Shown here: piece after piece, positions 46,269-54,809 of the stretch | Layout of the letters: each line of letters begins with the position of its first letter | Numbering within the stretch: position 1 is the stretch's first letter | Assembly (NCBI RefSeq): GCF_900074925.1 | Contig: NW_019716255.1 | Coordinates: 3,999,604 to 4,063,603 of the forward strand | Reading direction: 5' to 3' | Source: Ramularia collo-cygni | Taxonomy: Eukaryota > Ascomycota > Dothideomycetes > Mycosphaerellales > Mycosphaerellaceae | Length of the DNA: 64,000 nt | The notes under the pieces: generated by a model | Databases searched by the model: none | Told to the model about the DNA's origin: nothing | Seen by the model: the letters and a program-made list of their open reading frames with translations, nothing else | Translations under genes and position numbers: made by a program

Positions 46269-47365
46269 GGGAGTGGTGTTGAGTCGAGCCGAGAGCCCCG
46301 GGGATTGGGATGGGGAATGGAGAAAGTTGCATGTCATTCACGCTCTCTCGTTGTGGGAAGGAGATACTGTTGTTTACTGGATTTATCACCTCTATTGTCC
46401 CTCAGGGCCTCTATGGACTTCCTGTTACTTGGACGATACACAGTCCCCGGCAAATGACTCGTAGATACGTTGTAGAGAGTAGAGTAGATAAATAATACTC
46501 ATCTCCCCCCTCCCCCTCATCCACACCATCTCTAGTAAAATACATCATCCCCGTCTACTACTTTCCCTAGCGCCTTTAACGAATCTCCCGTGTAAAAAGT
46601 GAAAATCAAAGTCTGTTCTTATAAGATCCTAGGAGAGGGGAAAATCTTCCCTGGAGTTCTTTCTATATGCCGCTTAGATGAAATCTCCCCGCTTGATATA
46701 GGGAGTTTATGGAAAGAGGAATATATTATTAAGCATTTAGAGGGAAATTCGATGTAAAAGATCTGGGGATTCGGCGTACTTATATTAATAATGAATAGTT
46801 TACGAGATAGGATAAGGGATGGGGAACGGTAGATATAGAATGGGATTTTATAGGGAAAAGGTCAAGTATCAATGATCATAGAGCTACCTTGATTGAGTGT
46901 TGTGGGAAGGAGAGGGAGGTATCCTCTTTGAAGTAATAGTATAGTCGAGGCCGATCGGAAATTTGTGGATGATATGACTATCCTCCTACGTCACTTGCTG
47001 TTAAGGGGAAGTCCTCGTGTGAGGCGTGTGCCGGTCTCTATGGAATCTTCTCCGATCCTTCGAGCTGACCTCTAGCAAGTAATCGCAAAGAGACCATATT
47101 AGGTATACAAAGTGGCAGTCATCACTCTAGAGCCAGCTTCAACCTTACTGATCATCACTACTCAGCTTGTTCTCAGATACCTCGATCAGCGGATTCGCAC
47201 GCGCAGCCGCCGTCATGTCAGCTGCCGAGCACGCACATGAAAGGAACTTCCGTCCGTGCGTCCATTCGCACTCCTCATATCTGCGCAGACACTAGCCATC
47301 ACTTCTTCTTCCAATCCTACAAAACACTCGCAAACTCCGACTCGACTCCTGAGAATCCATACATC
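46269..47365. other. Intergenic with AT-rich segment
   Basis: No gene is seen. The part at about 46545-46870 is distinctly TA-rich and is listed separately. Confidence 0.45.
46545..46870. repeat. TA-rich, RIP-like degenerate segment
   Basis: This stretch has many TA steps and few CA steps, with no open frame of useful length, unlike its neighbours. That bias is what repeat-induced point mutation leaves behind, so it may be the remains of a transposable element. No inverted repeats or element proteins are readable. Confidence 0.45.
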
Positions 47366-48179
47366 ATGGACACTCTCTCTACCCACCAAACCCCAATATC
47401 ATCCAGCAGCAGCAACATGCCCTCCTCCAAGCCACCCAAGCCAAGCACTCCGCCTCCTCCTCCTCCTCCTCCACAACCACCAATCGACCCCAACCAAGCC
47501 TCCGCCCTCAGAATAACCGCCCACCTCCTCGCAAAATCCAAAACCCGCCTCCTCCTCAGCACCCTCCCCCAAGAACTCTTCGACAAAATCCACACTCTAG
47601 TCTTCTCGCCATCCCCCTCCTCCAACAACATAATCCACGTCTTCCCCGCCCATCTCCACAACCCCACGAATCAAGACCACGGAAAATGCGAACCTCGACT
47701 CCCTCTACATCTCATGCGGATTTCCCGCGCTACTAGAATGGAATTCCGTGAGGAGTTTTTCTCATCTACGAGGTTTTGCTTTCGGGATGTTTTGCTTTGT
47801 TATTATTGGCTGAGGAATTTACCGTCTTGGATAAGGGATTCTGTGAGATGGATTCGGTGTTATGAGATGTTTGATCAACCGAGACGGTTGAAGGCTTTTC
47901 ATGATGATGAAGATGGTGGAAGGGATGATTATGATTGGGTTGATCGTCAGAGGGATTTGAAGAGGAAGATTCGCAAGGGGTTTCCTCTTGTGGAATGCGT
48001 ATTCGAACTCGAGGTTAGTTTCAATGTTGGATTTGTGGATTTGAGGATGGTAACTAATGGAGTGTGTGTGATAGCCGATTGAAGAACGTGCGGTGGAGAT
48101 TAAAGGTCCTGTTGTTGTGCGACATGGGATTTCACTACGAGCCGCTTGGGAGATTGCGCGGGTGAAGGAGAATGCCTGA
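47366..48179 (+). CDS. LPxELFD family protein (F-box-like), copy 3
   Basis: Two exons, 47366-48013 and 48075-48179, give 250 residues; splicing at GTTAGT...TGATAG replaces an alternative read-through end. A proline-rich N-terminal arm with a run of eight prolines precedes STLPQELFDKIHTLVFSP. PLHLMRISRATRMEFREEFF, FCFRDVLLCYYWLRNLPSW and VRWIRCYEMF follow, matching the motif order of the other copies. The C-terminal exon ends GISLRAAWEIARVKENA. It is a longer, more diverged member of the local family. Function unknown. Confidence 0.7.
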
Positions 48180-48554
48180 TGATGGAAAAAGAAGCAAGGT
48201 GGTGGATATGTGGTTTTGGATGAGGCGTGGTCTTTGTTCGATTGTGAAAAGCATGTTCTTTGAAGCATTTTACTGAACTTGGCAGGTATTGGTCAAGTCT
48301 CCTTGGTGGATTCGAAGNGTATTGAGGGGCTCGAAGAACTTCGTAACAAGACCTCCATGTAATCAAAAGCAGACAAAACGCCGAAAAATACGCTTCCCAT
48401 GCACCCCGTGGACAATCAAGTTGTCGCCCATGTCTCATGATAAAAGCATCCCATAACTCCCTCCAACATGCTCCATTATGACGTACTAGCAGCCGAGCCA
48501 GAAGTCACCTCATAACAACCCCCCTCGACCTTAAACCTCCACCTACACCCCCAT
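48180..48554. other. Short spacer between convergent genes
   Basis: This spacer lies between copy 3 (plus) and copy 4 (minus). Nothing else is seen. Confidence 0.45.
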
Positions 48555-49193
48555 CTACCCAATCTCCTCTCTCTCACTATCACTCTCGCTATCACTATCC
48601 CCCCAATACTCCCTCGGCCCCTAAAATTCACAGATCAGAAAAAAAGCCAAACCCCCTCCATCAACAACTCGAGAGAAGTCAGTTAAACTCACCACATGCC
48701 CAAACTCAATCTCCACCCGCAACAAATTCATCTTAAACAAAAACCTCCTGGTCCGATCTTCCTGATGCTTCTCCGCTCGAATTCGAAACTGCTGCAATTG
48801 CGCCGGCGACCACACCATTCCGGCACCCCTGACAGGCGGCACGACGAAACTCGGGGCTGGACGCATGCAATGGATGACTCGGACCAAGGGGCGGTGATGG
48901 GAAGGCATGAAGTGAATCCAAGCGATGCAGAGTTTAGGAGAGTCGAGGCGGAAAATCGTGTTGGTGTAGTAGGAGGTTTGGTATTGGTTTCGAGAGGCGC
49001 TGTCGACGCGTAGGAGGTTGGTGGCGAGGTTTTGGGGGGCGCGGCGTTTGTTTTGGGCGGATTGGGAGGTTGGGTGGATGTAGATTGTTCGTGGGGAGGA
49101 TGTGAAGGTTAGGTCGTAGATTGTGTCGTAGAGTTCTTGGGGGAGGGTGTTGAGGCCTGCGCGGAGCTTGGAGGTTGTTGCAGAGGTCGCCAT
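48555..49193 (-). CDS. LPxELYD family protein (F-box-like), copy 4
   Basis: Exons 49193-48693 and 48620-48555 give 188 residues. Without splicing the frame stops a little past the intron donor and gives 190 residues with a different tail, so intron retention would yield an alternative C-terminus. NTLPQELYDTIYDLTFTSSP is followed by ATNLLRVDSASRNQYQTSYY. IFRLDSPKLCIAWIHFMPSH and LVRVIHCMRP continue the family order. The spliced tail is acidic and Ser-rich (YWGDSDSESDSEREE). Function unknown. Confidence 0.7.
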
Positions 49194-49394
49194 GGTGCGC
49201 GAATTGGATGGANAGGAGAGGTTGTGGATTGGAGGGGGTCGATCGACTCGTTATGTGGTGTCTTGAACGGTCGAGTAGAGAGGAGTAGTGTTGAACTGTT
49301 ATTTTGAGAAAGAATGTCGAAGAAAGATCTGTGGGGGGAGATATGAGTGGAGGTCCGTGCACCAGAATTCCATACTCGACTAGTCACTTCCCAA

Positions 49395-49447
49395 ATTGAT
49401 CAACTAGTGAACGTCAATTCTCGAGTTGATCAACTAGTCAACATCAA
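49395..49447. repeat. Direct repeat, 30-bp period, before copy 5
   Basis: TTGATCAACTAGTGAACGTC and TTGATCAACTAGTCAACATC recur 30 bp apart in the presumed leader of the next gene; TGATCA palindromes are included in each. Confidence 0.85.
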
Positions 49448-49472
49448 CATCTCTCCAACCCAAGTGGACAAC

Positions 49473-50123
49473 ATGTCCTCCAACTCACCAACCACGATGC
49501 GCGGCAAATCCACCATCCGTCTGAAGCGTCGTTCTCCTGCCTCCATCAAAGCCAAGCAGTTCCGGGACAGGATGGACAGCCTCCCACCCGAACTCTGGGA
49601 GATGATCTACAAGTTGACGTTCACGCCCTCGAGTAACACAACCATCGATGTGACGTGCACCAGACCTGGATCCAGGCCCTGGTTCCGCCTCATCCCACAA
49701 CCTCCATCAGAGCCCATCATCAAACATTCGCCTGAGATTCCTTTCCAGCTCATGCAGGTCGACAGAATGACGCGCGCCATGTTCATGGCCCCTTTTCTCA
49801 AGTCGACTACCTTCATCGTTGAGGACATCTCGCTGTGTGAGGCTTGGACCAGGCACATGCCGTCGACCATTGTGAAGAAGCTTCGCGACGTTCGATGCCT
49901 CAAGCGAGCCGTCGCGCCGTGGTTCCGAAGTCAGAAGATTCCGTATTGTGTCGACCCGGATCAGATTGAGGATTTCGCGAAGATGCTCATTCGTGAGAGG
50001 GCGCAGAGGTCTCGATGCGGAAAGGCAACTTTCAAGTACGATTGTGATGTAAGTGTTGTGCGCATGCGGACATGGCAAGGTTGAGGACTGACAGAAGTTT
50101 AGTACATTCAAGACGATGGATGA
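49473..50123 (+). CDS. LPxELWE family protein (F-box-like), copy 5
   Basis: Exons 49473-50048 and 50103-50123 give 198 residues; the second exon adds only YIQDDG. A basic N-terminal arm precedes DSLPPELWEMIYKLTFTPSS. IPFQLMQVDRMTRAMFMAPF, TFIVEDISLCEAWTRHMPS and LRDVRCLKRA follow. The order is the same as in the other copies but the sequence is more distant. The start at MSSNSP was preferred because the upstream frame passes through the 30-bp direct repeat. Function unknown. Confidence 0.68.
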
Positions 50124-50378
50124 GCATACAAGCCAAGACCTGTGATGTCCGGAACAGATTGAGAAAGCGGCGGATGGACCACTGAGATTGTTGAATTGTT
50201 GCCCTGATGAAATGGGCTGTTTTTTGGGGATTTTTCAACGTACGAATGACATCGTATGAACTGGAGTTTAATGAGGCATGGCGTTCAGTCCATTCCACGA
50301 GATAGACTGCGACGATGTCAGCACTTGTCGAGAATCAAAATGCAAGGATGCAAACCTATAACAAGTCCTTCTCCAGGC

Positions 50379-52575
50379 TCACCCAGTCAACTCGCTCGTG
50401 ATCTTTCCCATCAACAGTGCGTCAATTTTATCTCCCTTCACTTTTGAGCCTTTCTCGGCAGGTAGACAAAGCAAAGCATTGGCGCCTTTGAAGCTCCCAA
50501 TAGCCGAACTTCTTTGAAACCCGGTACTCGTAGCATGGAGAAGTCCATCAGCTCTCGCCGTGACAATCACACGATGATACTCGGCTCTCTGCGGGTCCAT
50601 TCTGACGTCTTGATCCAACACAACCCTGACCTTGGGTAGTCCAACAGGACTGATGCCACTCATCTTGTGTAGAGCCGGCAGGACGAAGAGATGGTATGTT
50701 ACAACCGCAGAGGCAGGATTGCCGGGTAGTGAAAATATGACCTTGGTTTGTGATGTACCGTCGTTGGCTTTGAATGGCACTGTGGCGAATGTCGTGGGTT
50801 TTCCAGGTTTCATACTCACGCGGCCAAAGTGGATCGTGCCACCAAGGCTATGTTCAATGGTGGGTTTTAGAAGATCAAGTTCACCCATCGATACGCCGCC
50901 GGAGGTGATGATGACGTCCACCTTCCGCATGGCGGAGCGAAGATGCTCTTCCAACGCACCATGTCTGTGGAAAGTCAGTGATGTGAAAGAGAAGACATGC
51001 TCGTAGCACTCACTTGTCAGAGGCAACCCCGAGGTCCACTGCCTCGAAACCGGAACCTCGAACTGCAGTGAGAAGTGTCGGACGATTTGTGTCCCGCACT
51101 TCACCGAGTCTCAGCTCACCCGGTCGATCGTGTTGTACAATCTCATCGCCAGTGCTAAGTACTCCAACAATAGGTTTCCGAAAGATTGCGACTTCTCTCG
51201 TGCCTACCGAAGCGAGGAGACCAAATTCTCCGCCAATTGCAGTGATGNCTTCACCCTTCTTCATGACCACACTCCCAGCCTTCACATCGCTTCCGACTTC
51301 GCGGACATTCTCGCCGGGCTTGATATCATCAGTGAGAATCTCAATATCTTTCTCTTCCTTGCCATCTTCTGTCATTGAGCGAAGTACTGTATCCTCTACC
51401 ATCACAACAGCAGTGGCGCCAGGTGGAAGCGGAGCACCTGTGNTGATTCGCGCCACTTCTCCAGATCGCAGGGTCGGCATGTCCTTAGCGGCCTGTGCAT
51501 GTGAGATTCCAGTGACTGGGAAGATACCTTTGGTGCTGGGTACAAGAACATGGTTAGAGGCCACGACAGCATATCCATCTACAATGCTAGCTCGGAAAGC
51601 AGGAACAGATTCGCTCGCAGTCACATCTTCTGCGAGCACGGATCCAACGAGATCTTCGTTGACGGGTGATTTTGTAATCGTGGGTGCAGGTGTATGCTGT
51701 GTGATTTGAGCCAATGCATCTTCCACAGCAAGCATGGGGTAAGGAGACTCGCGGTATCGTCGTGAAGGTCCAGCGTTGGGGTCGTTTGACATTGGCCGAT
51801 TTTCTGGAAGTGTGTGTGCCTTTGGGCCGTGGTGATGGCCATGACCATGACCATGCGAATGATCATGTGAGTGATCGTGGTGATGATGGTTTGAGGAGGG
51901 GCTTTGGGCAGCAGCCGACACACTGGCGTCCTTTTCAAGCTTCTTGACTCCACCAGCATGCAAAGTACGAGAATCAGCCCCAGAAGCCTGTTGGCAGGCA
52001 TGTGGCAAAAGCTTTAGCACTGCCTCGAGATTCTCTTTTGCTCCTTTCGGCGAACCAGGTAGAGTGAGGATCAGGGTCCCATTCCGAACACCAGCGACCG
52101 GTCGGGCCATTGCTGCGANTGTGGAGATGTTAGTTGAGATTCCTTGACGAGCCATGGAAGTTTTGACGGACAAGGCGTTATAGCCAAGGAGGCTGAAAGC
52201 ATTGTATGTACCAGTCCGGTGGCATGTCTGTGTATGAGAGGAGTCACTGCCTTGGTTGTTGTCAACATCATCTAAACCTATGTGCCTTTGTGGGTTACAA
52301 CCTACCTCTGGAGTCACATCTTTCTGAGCAAATCCAGTGCCTCCACTTGTGACAATAAGATTCACCGGATCTGCGCCATCTGTCCAAGCAGTGATGGCAC
52401 GTTGAATATCGAGGACATTATCAGTCACAATCTTGGTGTCAGTTGCTTGCCATTGACCTCCGCCTTTGTCCGCAAAAGTCTGCTGTAAAGCGGGAATGCC
52501 TTTATCAGTAGACGCATCCTTTGACGCAGTCTCCGAGACGATGAGGATGGCTGCTCGAAGTGCTGAAGAGGACAT
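50379..52575 (-). CDS. cnxE: Molybdenum cofactor biosynthesis protein CnxE (gephyrin homologue)
   Basis: Minus-strand exons 52575-52306, 52250-52172, 52118-51014 and 50964-50379 give 679 residues. The N-terminal MogA-like domain (about 1-165) has LIVTSGGTGFAQKDVTPE and adenylylates molybdopterin. The C-terminal MoeA-like domain (about 240-679) has VPAFRASIVDGYAVVAS, GAPLPPGATAVVMVEDT, VIITSGGVSMGELDLLKP and FSLPGNPASAVVTYHLF and inserts molybdate. The domain order G then E is that of gephyrin. The linker holds 13 His in residues 194-213. The acceptor of intron 2 is masked by N at 52119: reading it as G on the coding strand gives CAG and the expected ITPFAAMARPVAG. Two other codons contain N. 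The cofactor serves nitrate reductase and related enzymes. Confidence 0.94.
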
Positions 52576-52653
52576 GATGAATGGAAGATGGAAGGCGAAG
52601 GAGATGGTGAGTAGTGAGGTGAAGGCAATGACTGCATTGAGTTGAGATAGCAT

Positions 52654-52857
52654 CAGACTATGCCCAAAGCAGGAAAGCGGCTTCTATCTCCACAGCTCGA
52701 CAACCTCACCCTAGACTTCACCCAGACACCATCCTGATCATCAACATACCATTTTGTTCAAAACCCTTAAAGAGTGTGCGACTAGAGGGATGAGGATCTC
52801 AAGACCGACCGTCACCGATGCTGATGAGAATCAGAAAGTCTTCCAACCTCAATGATG
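52654..52857. other. Spacer upstream of cnxE
   Basis: This short upstream region probably includes the cnxE promoter. No frame is supported. Confidence 0.35.
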
Positions 52858-53193
52858 CTATCGATCCGGCAGTAGCCTACGCGATTTGTCCTTAAGAGTT
52901 CCCCCCTTTGGCGGATTTGTACGCTCTTCAAGATGCTGCTCATTCACATCCACGTTCTTTCCCGCACCGTCTTTCTCGTCGTCGTCGCTGCCGTCAATAA
53001 CACTCTCCTTTTTGCCACCCTCTGCCACATCCGCAATCTTCTCCTCGGCATGACCATCTCCACTCTCCGCAAAATCTTTCTGGCAGCTGTTCCGTTCGGC
53101 TGCGTGTGAGTCTGCTGTCCGGTTCTCCATATCAGCGAAAACTGATATAGCAGTAGCTTGAGATGTTCTTCTTCCCGACAGCGCAAGACCCAT
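52858..53193 (-). CDS. Uncertain small acidic protein
   Basis: A minus-strand frame from the ATG at 53193 encodes 111 residues, strongly acidic in the middle (VIDGSDDDEKDGAGKNVD) and basic at the end (LKDKSRRLLPDR). A possible CAG acceptor sits directly upstream, so there may be an earlier exon. No domain is recognised. Composition suggests coding rather than random DNA, but evidence is thin. Confidence 0.35.
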   Translation of the reverse strand: MGLALSGRRTSQATAISVFADMENRTADSHAAERNSCQKDFAESGDGHAEEKIADVAEGGKKESVIDGSDDDEKDGAGKNVDVNEQHLEERTNPPKGGTLKDKSRRLLPDR

Positions 53194-53570
53194 CTTAAGC
53201 AGACTGCAAAGCAAACATGTCAGGACCAAAGCTCATTATACAGAAACCGAGCAGAGCAATCCATAGAATCTCAACAAAGAATACGCATCATCACGCATGC
53301 CATGGCCGCGAGAATCAAGTCGTGCTAGCGGTATTGCAATACTAAAATCTTCGCCTTCTACACATTCTAAGTAGGGAACAACAATGGCTCACAGAAATCC
53401 TGAATACGAAACTGCGGAAAAATGGGTGATGTCATCCCCAACCGCAACCTCAACATCAAACACGAATATCATCCCCACAATCTCAAACTAACCCCAAACT
53501 TTCCACACCTCATACGCAAAAAAGCCACATCATCACAAAATCTCTCCAAATCTCCCCCCAATCATCCATC
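53194..53570. other. Intergenic, no gene seen
   Basis: No supported frame between two uncertain minus-strand ORFs. Confidence 0.4.
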
Positions 53571-54086
53571 TCACGGATCACACCCACCCCCAGAAGCAGG
53601 CGAAGAAGGCAAAGCCGTACCTTTAGCCTCCTTCACCTCCTCTTCAGCATCCCGCCTCTCAGTAGATTCCTCCACGACACCCGCTCGAATCCGTCTTGGA
53701 ATCTGCCGGCTCGAAAACCCAGCGCTGAGCTGTTGCTGCTCATCGAGACCTTTTCTCTGCTTTAGAGTAGCAGCAGCGGTTTCTTCTTCTGCAGCTTTCT
53801 GAAGATCTTCGTCGTGGGTGCCTTTCTTCAAAATCTCACCAAATTCAATCTTTCTCTTCTTTTTCTTCTTCTTCTCCTTCTTCTGTCCCTGTCCGTCGTC
53901 ATCAGATTTTTGATCGCCGCGTGTATAGAGAATCTCATTCAGTGCGTCGTGGGCCATCTGGAGGTGATTTTGTGCTATCTGGAGGTTAGCCCGTTCGTTC
54001 CTCCTGCTGTCCTTTTTTTCGCTGTCTTTGGGAACCATAATTTTTTGGATTGATTGAATTGCGAAGTATTCATCGTTCCTAGCCAT
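53571..54086 (-). CDS. Hypothetical lysine-rich protein
   Basis: An intronless minus-strand frame encodes 171 residues. A helical N-terminal half (LQIAQNHLQMAHDALNEILY) is followed by a poly-basic stretch KKEKKKKKKRKIEFGEILKK that could act as a nuclear localisation signal. Alternating acidic and basic residues run to a Ser/Gly-rich end. I do not recognise the family. Codon pattern and charge bias are consistent with a real nuclear protein, but low-complexity frames can also arise by chance. Confidence 0.5.
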   Translation of the reverse strand: MARNDEYFAIQSIQKIMVPKDSEKKDSRRNERANLQIAQNHLQMAHDALNEILYTRGDQKSDDDGQGQKKEKKKKKKRKIEFGEILKKGTHDEDLQKAAEEETAAATLKQRKGLDEQQQLSAGFSSRQIPRRIRAGVVEESTERRDAEEEVKEAKGTALPSSPASGGGCDP

Positions 54087-54809
54087 CGTCAGACATGTAT
54101 ATATATAAAGTAAGTTACCTCCTCAAAAAGGCCGGCCGGCCGAGCAAACAACTAGCCAGCTTTATCAAAGAGAGAGAGGGAAGAGCTTTCTGAATTGACA
54201 AACAAATGGCAAACGCGTGGCAAGATGTAGTTGTTAGGCTCCCTAGAGAAGATGCAAAGTACTTCCCGGAGTGAGTGAGTGAGCCAGAAAGATAGATGGA
54301 CCTGACTGGTTCGGTTCCCTTTGTACATTTCGATCAAACTTGATCCGCGTGGAATGGATTGCCCTCTACGAGTAGTAGAATCAGCTTTTGAAACACCTTG
54401 TAGGGCAAGCAAGCCAACAACACAGCGCCATGTACAACAAACAGCCTTTATCAACCATCACTTCATTCGGAGCGGAATGTTTCAGTTCAAATTTTCAGCT
54501 GGAAACTTACCTTACCCTACTACCACAGTAAGCCAGATTCCTTCTCCCGCGAGCAAACATATTTCGTCGCCACCAGATAGATATCCAAAATCATTGAGGA
54601 GAAGAGAGAGAGAGTGTGTGTGTGTGTGGCTAGGTCAAAGAATATAGGAACCGCCAGGAATCTTCAACAAGGAAAAAAGATTCTTGAGTGGCATCGATGG
54701 TTCCCTTGCGTTCATACAACCGGAAGAAGAAAAAAAAAGGGAATTGGTCATCCCCGCCGAATGCTCCCCCCAAACCCTGACTCCATTCCATTCCAATCCC
54801 CCGATAACC
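54087..54809. other. Spacer 3' of SYF1
   Basis: No gene is seen. It contains a GA/GT compound microsatellite. Confidence 0.45.
54604..54628. repeat. Compound (GA)n(GT)n microsatellite
   Basis: Five GA units pass directly into about seven GT units. It lies about 180 bp beyond the SYF1 stop codon. Confidence 0.95.

Noticed and set aside
47420..47510. Proline run in LPxELFD copy 3 as a possible frame artefact
   Set aside because: The run is in the same frame as the conserved LPQELFD block and begins from a good ATG, so it is kept as part of the protein.
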